IMG/VR virus record: IMGVR_UViG_3300042892_002840 | Location: 1 to 64,000 of that record | Direction: 5' to 3' (one strand) | DNA length: 64,000 nucleotides | From: a virus | In this document: positions 58,489 through 64,000 of the stretch, piece by piece | Layout: every line of letters begins with the position of its first letter | Numbering within the stretch: position 1 is the stretch's first letter | Notes under the pieces: generated by a model | What the model was told of the DNA's origin: nothing | The model's input: the letters and a program-made list of their open reading frames with translations, nothing else | The model's database searches: none | Translations under genes and position numbers: made by a program

Positions 58489-59327
58489 TGTTTACGGATA
58501 ACGAAAATTTTGAGCAAATAGCAGATCAAGTTTGGGTCTGGAGAAACTTTGTAACCGAAGAAGAAAATGAGTTAATAACTTCTTTGATGAGAGAGCACGA
58601 ATCACGATTTGACGACAAAGACGAAGCATTTAAATTTGAAGATCAGGCCATCGATTGGTACAAAGACAAGACTGGCCCACTAATGATTGAGCTAAAGCCA
58701 ATCTGGGACAGAATATCAGCATCTCTATATCCTGAGCACTATATCCATCCACAGCTATTCGTTAACGTAATGCGTCCAGGCGATGAGGGAATGTTCGTAC
58801 ACGCAGACAGCCCAGGGATGAACATGGAGCACGAGTTAACTCAGCTAGACAGATGGAAGACTTGCTGCAGATTAAGCCATGGAATAGTAACATACTTTGG
58901 CGACTATACAGATGGACAGATCTTTTATCCTAACATTGAAAAAGACGGTACTGTAAAAGAAAGACCTGGAGACCCATTTGATTGCCTAGAAGTAGATGTC
59001 AGACCTAGAGATCTTGCAATACATGGAGCAGTTCATCCATGGGAGCACGGTGTAAGAAAGATTACATCTGGAACAAGATATGCTTATTCAAACTTCTGCA
59101 TGGAAAAAGAGCATGCTCCAGGAACATATGAATTATTTGATCCGAACAAGCATCCACACATGACTGATAGAGCAGAGATTATAGAATGGGTTGAAAAGGT
59201 TCATCCTGAAACAACATTCTGTAAGAAGAAGTGTATCTGCGGTCAATCAGGAGATCTTCCTTATTGTGACAACACACACAAGATTATTAATAAGAAGAAA
59301 CAAGAAGAGGGCAATTCGGACATTTAG
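58488..59327 (+). CDS. 2OG-Fe(II) oxygenase fused to a CDGSH-type iron-sulfur domain
   Basis: A 279-residue fusion. The oxygenase part has His105-x-Asp107 (VHADSPG), His187 and Arg197, so it should be active. Residues 235-254 are a CDGSH-type motif, C239-x-C241-x2-S244-x3-P248-x-C250-D-N-T-H254, with exactly the mitoNEET spacing of its [2Fe-2S] ligands (C-x-C-x8-C-x3-H); the Gly of CDGSH is Asn here. The combination suggests an oxygenase with an added redox or iron-delivery module. It is on the opposite strand and far from the main cluster, so it may act on other substrates. Confidence 0.9.
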   Translation: MFTDNENFEQIADQVWVWRNFVTEEENELITSLMREHESRFDDKDEAFKFEDQAIDWYKDKTGPLMIELKPIWDRISASLYPEHYIHPQLFVNVMRPGDEGMFVHADSPGMNMEHELTQLDRWKTCCRLSHGIVTYFGDYTDGQIFYPNIEKDGTVKERPGDPFDCLEVDVRPRDLAIHGAVHPWEHGVRKITSGTRYAYSNFCMEKEHAPGTYELFDPNKHPHMTDRAEIIEWVEKVHPETTFCKKKCICGQSGDLPYCDNTHKIINKKKQEEGNSDI

Positions 59328-59383
59328 TGCGAAAAGTGCAAAAGTGAAAAAATTGAAGTGCGGCGGCGGAAGAAGAGCCTATT

Positions 59384-59674
59384 TTAATCCCATGGATCAT
59401 TCTTAGCAAACTCTGCTATATATCGATCATCTGAGCTATATTCATATATTAGATTCATTAGTAATAAACAGTCAGAATGGGATTCTAAGTACCATATGTC
59501 ACATACCCCTGAACTTGCATTCATACAAGTCTCTAATCGCCTCTTAAGACCTTCTGAGACCCATTCTAGCAAACACTCTGCAATGAATCTGTCAGCTTGG
59601 TAGTAGTTGCATTCCTCATATCGACGATTTTGCAGATATTTAGCTAGTTCGTCTCTTTTGTCCGAATTGTACAT
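59384..59674 (-). CDS. Hypothetical 96-residue protein
   Basis: A helical protein with Cys residues at 22, 34, 50, 58 and 69 and a mixed acidic and aromatic composition ('VCDIWYLESHSDCLLLMNLIYEYSSDD'). It stands alone on the minus strand, convergent with the oxygenase gene. No family recognised. Confidence 0.5.
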   Translation of the reverse strand: MYNSDKRDELAKYLQNRRYEECNYYQADRFIAECLLEWVSEGLKRRLETCMNASSGVCDIWYLESHSDCLLLMNLIYEYSSDDRYIAEFAKNDPWD

Positions 59675-59708
59675 GTTGTACCCAATCTACGATAGCCAGA
59701 GTATTGAC

Positions 59709-59852
59709 CTAGTATGTTTCTTGATCGATATCTTCATTTAGGTCGAAATCAAAGATTTCTACTTGTCCCGCCCAATTTAAAAATTTAGACAATGCAACTC
59801 CTGAAAGGATTGCTATCGCAATTAGCATAATTAGAGCTAAGATTTTTTTCAT
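59709..59852 (-). CDS. 47-residue single-span membrane protein
   Basis: Starts at 59852 with an AAAGGAG site 5 bases upstream. Residues 4-20 are a hydrophobic span (ILALIMLIAIAILSGVA), the rest is acidic (DFDLNEDIDQETY). It looks like a small membrane or lipid-associated protein, possibly a superinfection or lysis accessory. Function unknown. It lies directly downstream of the tRNA. Confidence 0.6.
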   Translation of the reverse strand: MKKILALIMLIAIAILSGVALSKFLNWAGQVEIFDFDLNEDIDQETY

Positions 59853-59864
59853 TTTTCTCCTTTG

Positions 59865-59939
59865 TAGGGATACTGGGATTTGAACCCAGAGTCGATTGTA
59901 TATAAGACAATTGCTTTAACCAGATTAAGCTATATCCCC
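59865..59939 (-). tRNA. tRNA-Ile with anticodon UAU
   Basis: A 75-base cloverleaf read on the minus strand. The acceptor stem GGGGATA pairs with TATCCCT (one G-U), and the D stem is GCTT/AAGC with a GG in the loop. The anticodon stem is ATTGT/ACAAT around the seven-base loop CTTATAT, giving anticodon UAU, which reads AUA (Ile). The T arm is CTGGG-TTCAAAT-CCCAG, the discriminator is A, and CCA is not encoded. All stems fit, so the call is firm. Confidence 0.93.
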
Positions 59940-60019
59940 TAGAACATATATATCTGCATTAATATGCCACATATATGAACTAGGATAGCTACGATGCCGA
60001 TCCAAAGTATTGTCTTCAT
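59939..60019 (-). CDS. 26-residue hydrophobic peptide
   Basis: Starts at 60019 with GGCGGG upstream and overlaps the previous stop (ATGA). It is nearly all hydrophobic (TILWIGIVAILVHICGILMQIYMF), one membrane span. Its stop overlaps the first base of the tRNA. The coupling supports it, but it is very short. Confidence 0.45.
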   Translation of the reverse strand: MKTILWIGIVAILVHICGILMQIYMF

Positions 60020-60129
60020 TTCCCGCCTTTAATTAATTTCTGAATGCACTCTACACAAAAATTCTCAAGAACTCCTTTAGAGTTAAGTCTTTCTACATAT
60101 TTTTGATTATCACAAAAGTTACATTTCAT
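60016..60129 (-). CDS. 37-residue zinc-binding protein
   Basis: Starts at 60129. Two Cys pairs, C3-x2-C6 and C25-x2-C28, make a mini zinc ribbon. It overlaps the next gene by ATGA and lies 36 bases after the oxygenase stop. No ribosome site of note; the coupling and Cys pattern support it. Function unknown. Confidence 0.55.
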   Translation of the reverse strand: MKCNFCDNQKYVERLNSKGVLENFCVECIQKLIKGGK

Positions 60130-60165
60130 ATTATTATTATACCATAATCTTAGTCAACTAGAATA

Positions 60166-61047
60166 TTACCTAACTATGAATTTCTTACTTAGGTTTCCTA
60201 GGCTTGCAATTTCTTCAACTGAAGTATAAATATTAGCCTGATGCGAATAGGTTGCAAAACATTCTTTTCTAGATATATCACGTTTTTCATTTATTTGATC
60301 TTGAGTCATAAATTCTGTTTCTTTCTTGTACCAATTAGGCATAGGTGATTCAACATACATTCTTATAAATACCTTTTCGCCATTCTTAGTTCCATATACA
60401 CCATGATAGTGTAATGAAGAGAAGAACATTGCATCTCCCGCTTCTGGGAAATACTCTACTGGCTTATCTATTTCATAATATTCTACGCCATTATCTGTAA
60501 ACTTTCTTTCTGCCGTTTCCATGTCTATAAATGCTAATCCGCCACCTTCAAAGTCATCGTATGGATATACGTTTAATGTAAATGCATGTGGAGAAGATCC
60601 CCAAAATGGAGTTCTGTCTACGTGATATCCATTAATAAATCCATCATCTCCAAAGCTATCTGAATAGTCTACAAGAAGTATATCTGCAGATCCCCATCCA
60701 CCTGAATTTACTGCTTCTTCATGTGTTGCTGGTATATTATAGTTTGGTTCTACATCCAAAGACTTTAGGTAATCCATATCAAGATAATTGTCTTTGTAGT
60801 AGTTAATGCATTGAGTATATATACTAGCGAGCTCTTTGATAATCTCTCCAGGCTCGTTATCCAAGTCTCTAGTTTCATATGGATCTAGTGTAGACTTATA
60901 TCCTGAGATTCCCCAGTCCATCCAGTCTGTAAACAACTCATGCTTGTCTACTTGAGATCTCTTTATGATGTCGTATGTTCTTTTGGGATCTTTGAGTACA
61001 TTCTTGAATACAAGAACACCCTTAGTTAATTCGAATGAATCAAACAC
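60166..61047 (-). CDS. 2OG-Fe(II) oxygenase 10
   Basis: A 293-residue oxygenase with His142-x-Asp144 (GYHVDRTPFWG), His215 and Lys225. It is close to the gene at 61040: both start with 'L.KGVLVFKNVLKDP' or similar, contain 'DWMDWG' or 'DWQDWR', a 90-residue helical insert before the core, and a long strand pair with 'YPYDDFEGGGLAFI'. These two and oxygenase 3 form a subfamily. It overlaps 61040 by 8 bases. Confidence 0.9.
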   Translation of the reverse strand: MFDSFELTKGVLVFKNVLKDPKRTYDIIKRSQVDKHELFTDWMDWGISGYKSTLDPYETRDLDNEPGEIIKELASIYTQCINYYKDNYLDMDYLKSLDVEPNYNIPATHEEAVNSGGWGSADILLVDYSDSFGDDGFINGYHVDRTPFWGSSPHAFTLNVYPYDDFEGGGLAFIDMETAERKFTDNGVEYYEIDKPVEYFPEAGDAMFFSSLHYHGVYGTKNGEKVFIRMYVESPMPNWYKKETEFMTQDQINEKRDISRKECFATYSHQANIYTSVEEIASLGNLSKKFIVR

Positions 61048-61939
61048 CTTTAATCACACAGACTATTTGATTGTTATCTCCACCGTTGCCTATTTCTTCT
61101 TTTGAATTGAATACTCTGCACTGCCAGCCAAACTGCTCAAATCCTTCTTTTTCTTTTTCTTTTAGGAAAGCTTCAAATTCTGATTCAGACATGGATTTTT
61201 GCATATTTCTGTATTCTTCTTTAAATGTTGCAGTTAAAAATTGACGAACATAAAACTTGTTCCCAGTCACTGGAGTTACTGCATGGAAAACATCTGTTCT
61301 AAATAGAAGTCCATCCCCAGCTTCCATTTTGTATCTTACTGGTTCATCAATCATTAGACATTCTTTCTCAACCCCATTAGCATCTGTGTATGTTGACTTT
61401 TCTGCATCTTCAGTATTGATAATTAATATTTCGCCACCCTCGTAATCGTCATTTGTGTAGATATTGAAATTGAATATATGTGGAGTTCCGCCGAACCAAG
61501 GTCTGCGATCCTGATGATATTCCATTGATAGATGTAGTGACTCGTCAGTGTTTTCGGACTCAAGTATAACGACATCTGCAGAACAATATGTTGGATGTCT
61601 TCTTGCTTCACTCATTGAAGTTGGAATATTTGGATCTTCGCCAATTAGCTCAAAATATTTTTGATTAAAATAGTTTTCTTTGTATATCTTGATAGCTTCC
61701 CAGAATACATCTAGAAATTCTTTTAAGTGCTCAGCACCCTCTGAAGTATCATTTACATATTCAGGGTTCTCATATGGATAGGCTTTTGAATATTGACCCC
61801 ATGGTCTCCAGTCCTGCCAGTCCCCAAACCATTTGTCTTTATTAGTTTTTGATCGAATTACAAAGTCTTGAGTTGCAGCTGCGTCTTTCAGTACATTCTT
61901 AAAAAGAATTACGTCTTTAGTTAAAAGTTTATGTTCCAT
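61040..61939 (-). CDS. 2OG-Fe(II) oxygenase 11
   Basis: A 299-residue oxygenase. The start at 61939 (MEHKLL) has an AGGAG site 7 bases upstream; an earlier in-frame ATG at 61963 has none. His142-x-Asp144 (YHQDRRPWFG) and His219 bind iron and Lys228 is in the 2-oxoglutarate position, with 'YTNDDYEGGEILII'. Paralogue of oxygenase 10, coupled to it by an 8-base overlap. The promoter for the pair is not clear. Confidence 0.9.
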   Translation of the reverse strand: MEHKLLTKDVILFKNVLKDAAATQDFVIRSKTNKDKWFGDWQDWRPWGQYSKAYPYENPEYVNDTSEGAEHLKEFLDVFWEAIKIYKENYFNQKYFELIGEDPNIPTSMSEARRHPTYCSADVVILESENTDESLHLSMEYHQDRRPWFGGTPHIFNFNIYTNDDYEGGEILIINTEDAEKSTYTDANGVEKECLMIDEPVRYKMEAGDGLLFRTDVFHAVTPVTGNKFYVRQFLTATFKEEYRNMQKSMSESEFEAFLKEKEKEGFEQFGWQCRVFNSKEEIGNGGDNNQIVCVIKGV

Positions 61940-61985
61940 ATTGCTCCTAAGCCTAGAATACAATTATATCATCCAGATATCCTAG

Positions 61986-62013
61986 TTGACTGTAATTTCA
62001 TATATAGTAGAAT
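61986..62013 (+). promoter_or_regulatory. Possible promoter in the intergenic region
   Basis: TTGACT, 16-base spacer, TAGAAT on the plus strand. It would give a leader of about 370 bases before the first gene, or an unannotated RNA. Confidence 0.4.
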
Positions 62014-62330
62014 GTTAATAAAATATTTTTTTGGGTTCTATCACTTGATCTTAGGTCTTAGGTCTTACTATATATTTAATATTTATTATTTATTGATTTA
62101 CTGACCCCCCGACCCCCCTAGAAAAATTATACTATTTCTATTTTCGATGTCAACACTTTTGGAATTTATAAAAATGTTAATATAGATTTTTCTTGTATGA
62201 TACACATATTTAGCAAATTCGGACATTTAGGATAGTCCGCACATATCAGGCGTGATTAAGTGGTCAATGTGATGCACCTCACAAAGTATTTTGGCAAGAT
62301 GTCCCTAATGTCCGTTTTGCGAGTTGATAT

Positions 62331-62383
62331 TTGTCAGACCCCCATGTTAAGATTTATATATAAAGAAAAACAAACGAAAGGGG
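62331..62383 (+). promoter_or_regulatory. Promoter and leader of the right-end early genes
   Basis: Plus strand: -35 TTGTCA (62331-62336), -10 TATATA (62355-62360, spacer 18), then AACGAAAGGGG (62373-62383) just before the ATG at 62389. It is the first of four similar promoter-leader modules (see findings). Confidence 0.6.
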
Positions 62384-62388
62384 TCAAT

Positions 62389-62544
62389 ATGACTCAACTA
62401 ACCGAACAACTGTTCAGCACTATCGTGCATGACTTCCACAATGGTGGAGTAAAGTCCTCATATGGTTTAGATACCTACACACGCAAGGAAGTCCTTGCCT
62501 ACCTTATCCGCTCTAAGGGTTGTGAGTGTATCAACTGCCTGTGA
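62389..62544 (+). CDS. Small 51-residue protein with C-terminal Cys
   Basis: Starts at 62389 with a GAAAGGGG site. It has a helical middle (YTRKEVLAYLIRSKG) and a C-terminal CECINC. No family recognised; first gene of the right-end block of very small genes. Confidence 0.6.
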   Translation: MTQLTEQLFSTIVHDFHNGGVKSSYGLDTYTRKEVLAYLIRSKGCECINCL

Positions 62545-62599
62545 GGTATCTCACACGACACGACCCCCTAACCTCCCCCTATTTGTCCTACCTATCCGC

Positions 62600-62632
62600 T
62601 ACAATTACAACATAACGAACTAACGAAAGAAG
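62600..62632 (+). promoter_or_regulatory. Promoter-leader module, copy 2
   Basis: TACAAT (62600-62605), 16 bases, then AACGAAAGAAG (62622-62632), then the ATG at 62639. Neither a good -35 nor another gene lies between 62545 and 62599. Confidence 0.45.
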
Positions 62633-62638
62633 AAAAAC

Positions 62639-62818
62639 ATGTCCTACGCTTACTCATACGAAACTAACTCTATCTCTAAGTGGGATACAATTCAGGAAGA
62701 TGTTGCAGACGCTTACTCTTACCTAGATGAAGAAACCGAACAACCACCCGTTGATGATTTTAATGATGAAGATGATGAACAACTAGCCAAACTATTCGCA
62801 CTAACATGGGAGAACTAA
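62639..62818 (+). CDS. 59-residue acidic protein
   Basis: Starts at 62639 after the module. Tyr-rich N-terminus (SYAYSYETNSISKW) and an acidic C-terminal half (DDFNDEDDEQLAKLF). Likely a binding inhibitor or DNA mimic by composition only; no family. Confidence 0.55.
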   Translation: MSYAYSYETNSISKWDTIQEDVADAYSYLDEETEQPPVDDFNDEDDEQLAKLFALTWEN

Positions 62819-62820
62819 TC

Positions 62821-62988
62821 ATGACTATCACTTACTCAATTTGGCAAGGTGGGCGCTTGCTTTCTATCGACAACATGGCAAAAGATGTAAAGGAAATCGA
62901 TACACTAATTAAAACGCTAAACGATAGCGACCTAGGAAAACGCACTAAGTTTTCCGCTAACATAATGACTCTAAAGGCTGGTGAATAA
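62821..62988 (+). CDS. 55-residue hypothetical protein
   Basis: Starts at 62821, two bases after the previous stop, so it is translationally coupled. Mixed charge with a possible beta-helix-beta layout ('YSIWQGGRLLSIDNMAKDVKEIDTLIK'). Function unknown. Confidence 0.55.
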   Translation: MTITYSIWQGGRLLSIDNMAKDVKEIDTLIKTLNDSDLGKRTKFSANIMTLKAGE

Positions 62989-63080
62989 TGATAACTCTAC
63001 AATGTCGCACATGCGACGAAGATGTGTCTAGCATGTGGCTAGATGAAGATGATGTAGTTACATGTGAGGGGTGTTGGTAA
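62988..63080 (+). CDS. 30-residue zinc-ribbon peptide
   Basis: Starts at 62988, overlapping the previous stop (TAATG). Two pairs C6-x2-C9 and C26-x2-C29 suggest a minimal zinc site; the loop is acidic. Supported by coupling on both sides. Confidence 0.5.
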   Translation: MITLQCRTCDEDVSSMWLDEDDVVTCEGCW

Positions 63081-63184
63081 TGACTAGACTACTAACCACT
63101 ATCGTGCAATTAGGTATTGCTATTCCCGCCCTAATCATGTTGCGCCTTGTAATTAAAGACCTTAGAGAGAATGGATTAAATTAA
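63080..63184 (+). CDS. 34-residue membrane peptide
   Basis: Starts at 63080 overlapping the previous stop. One hydrophobic span (TTIVQLGIAIPALIMLRLVI) and a basic tail. Function unknown. Confidence 0.5.
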   Translation: MTRLLTTIVQLGIAIPALIMLRLVIKDLRENGLN

Positions 63185-63355
63185 ATGATAACTAGAAAAC
63201 ACTACATAGCCACCGCCGACATACTTGCATCTTATAAAGATTTAATCGGAGACGAATTTACTTTCCATGATCTAGTTGATGAATTTGCGGGCATGTTCGC
63301 AGAAGATAACCCCGCATTCGATGCGGATAAATTTATAACCGCTTGCAATAAATAA
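63185..63355 (+). CDS. 56-residue hypothetical early protein
   Basis: Directly follows the previous stop. Contains 'LVDEFAGMFAEDNPAFDADKF', an acidic-aromatic helix I have seen in similar short phage proteins, but I cannot name a family. Function unknown. Confidence 0.55.
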   Translation: MITRKHYIATADILASYKDLIGDEFTFHDLVDEFAGMFAEDNPAFDADKFITACNK

Positions 63356-63614
63356 AAATAAATAACGGCGTGTCGGCTTGACAAAATCAAGCTGGCCCGC
63401 AAAGGCACGGGGTCGGGCGTGTCGTTACGGCATTGTTATAAAACCCCTGAAAATTTACGGCGTGTCGATTTGACAGACAAATCGGACATTTGCATGTGAC
63501 CTTTATCACATGACTTGAGCGTCTCACATCATGGACTTACTGGCTAGTAGGTAGATAAATGTCAGTCCCCTAATGTATAATGTCTACTATAACAACAACG
63601 AAAGAAGGTCACTC
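63356..63614. repeat. Regulatory region with GGCGTGTCG repeats
   Basis: This non-coding stretch is more GC-rich than its surroundings and has three copies of GGCGTGTCG (63367-63375, 63416-63424, 63459-63467). Two of them extend to ACGGCGTGTCG-N2-TTGACA. It also has one CGGACATT motif (63483-63490). A TATAAT (63576-63581) and AACGAAAGAAGG (63597-63608) precede the next gene. Repeated elements could be regulator or replication initiator sites. Confidence 0.55.
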
Positions 63615-63731
63615 ATGAACCTAGATGAATTCAAGGCGCACATCACCGCCACCCGTCAAGCAAGCAAGGCAGAAGCCTTGTCAGTGCTATCTGCTACAAT
63701 TACCAAATCAACAACGAAAGAAGGCAACTAA
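63615..63731 (+). CDS. 38-residue protein
   Basis: Starts at 63615 after the leader module (copy 3). Basic, helical (LDEFKAHITATRQASKAEAL). Its 3' end contains a further leader-like stretch TACAAT…AACGAAAGAAGG (63695-63724), so this short gene may be partly a duplicate of the leader. It ends in TAATG overlapping the next gene. Confidence 0.45.
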   Translation: MNLDEFKAHITATRQASKAEALSVLSATITKSTTKEGN

Positions 63732-63931
63732 TGTCAGCAAATGTCTATACTGTAGAAAGTCTCCTAGTGGGAAAAATGTATTACTCAAATTCTGTAAAGG
63801 GAGAAATTATCTCCGCAGAAAAAAATGATGATGTCTGGTATTCCGACTCAGACACTTACAAGGTGCAGGTGCGCCCTCTAAATTCTTTTAAGGATACTTA
63901 CCGCTATGTAGCGGTGAAGGTCGGTGACTAA
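63731..63931 (+). CDS. 66-residue hypothetical protein
   Basis: A beta-rich small protein (YTVESLLVGKMYYSNSVKGEII… then VRPLNSFKDTYRYVAVKVG) that looks like a small barrel. Start overlaps the previous stop; it is preceded by AACGAAAGAAGG. No family recognised. Confidence 0.55.
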   Translation: MSANVYTVESLLVGKMYYSNSVKGEIISAEKNDDVWYSDSDTYKVQVRPLNSFKDTYRYVAVKVGD

Positions 63932-64000
63932 TGACTTTAACAATTTACAAAACTGAATTTTATGAAATCATAGACGAGCAACACTTTTGCTGTGATGAAA
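63931..64000 (+). CDS. Start of a gene cut by the window end
   Basis: ATG at 63931 overlapping the previous stop (TAATG). The visible 23 residues (TLTIYKTEFYEIIDEQHFCCDE) continue past 64000. Coupling and codon use support it. Function unknown. Confidence 0.5.
   Translation, partial: MTLTIYKTEFYEIIDEQHFCCDE

Larger units (their letters stand above)
61940..62388. other. Non-coding regulatory region between divergent genes
   Basis: About 450 bases without a convincing gene. It contains a plus-strand promoter-like pair (TTGACT 61986-61991, 16 bases, TAGAAT 62008-62013), a tandem TTAGGTC-TTAGGTC (62051-62064), a C-run (CCCCCCGACCCCCC near 62104-62117), an inverted pair of CGGACATT motifs (62220-62227 and 62307-62314), and the promoter of the next gene. 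A frame open from 62260 to 62544 is treated as starting at 62389. Confidence 0.6.

Noticed and set aside
59325-59384. Read-through of the amber stop of the oxygenase-CDGSH gene into a 19-codon Cys-containing extension
   Set aside because: The in-frame extension (C-E-K-C-K…) is short and basic, no recoding signal is evident, and the CDGSH motif is complete before the stop.
62260-62388. A longer 94-residue start for the first right-end gene
   Set aside because: It would cover the promoter and leader; the ATG at 62389 has the ribosome site and matches the leader pattern of neighbouring genes.
1-64000. Insertion sequences, integrase or attachment sites
   Set aside because: No transposase or recombinase motif and no terminal inverted repeats were found among the reading frames; duplications seen are within fibre and oxygenase families.

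Overview
This window is part of the genome of a tailed double-stranded DNA phage of the siphovirus type. It encodes an HK97-fold capsid protein, a prohead protease with a built-in scaffold, a portal, a tail tube protein, a frameshifted tail assembly chaperone and a 2,717-residue tape measure protein, and I see no sheath gene. The DNA is AT-rich by eye. Signals look like ordinary TTGACA/TATAAT promoters and AGGAGG ribosome binding sites. An AT-rich bacterial host, possibly a small planktonic actinobacterium, would fit, but no host marker is present and this is a guess. No terminase, integrase, DNA polymerase or host gene is visible, so the window is a fragment of a larger genome.

Layout. From 57 to 3623 (minus strand) lies a short replication and regulatory operon with a DnaB-type helicase, a metallophosphoesterase, an HTH protein and two small zinc proteins. 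Its promoter carries a perfect palindrome and sits next to the terminator of the structural operon. From 3710 to 29736 (minus strand) is the virion core in reverse order: fibre and hub proteins, tape measure, chaperones, tail tube, connectors, capsid, protease/scaffold and portal. From 29786 to 54437 (minus strand) is a very large accessory virion region. It has at least ten fibre-like proteins, two proteins with PPGFF repeats ending in a Hint (hedgehog/intein-type) domain, collagen-like proteins, eight intact and one degenerate 2-oxoglutarate/Fe(II) prolyl-hydroxylase-like oxygenases, three members of an unrecognised family interleaved with them, and a glycosyltransferase resembling the hydroxyproline GlcNAc-transferase family. 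At 54509-57498 are a holin candidate with an EF-hand loop, a B12-dependent ribonucleotide reductase and a secreted lysozyme-like enzyme. At 57509-61939 are tiny genes, three more oxygenases (one fused to a CDGSH iron-sulfur domain) and a tRNA-Ile(UAU). From 62389 to the right end is a plus-strand series of very small early-type genes with repeated promoter-leader modules.

How the genes may work together. The most striking feature is the co-location of many prolyl-hydroxylase-like enzymes, a GT60-like GlcNAc-transferase and virion proteins rich in Pro-Pro-Gly, Gly-X-Y and Thr-Pro repeats. The simplest hypothesis is a phage-encoded pathway that hydroxylates prolines in tail fibres and then attaches sugars to them, possibly with Hint-mediated cleavage or ligation of the same proteins. 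The members and motifs are seen in the sequence; the pathway itself is inference.
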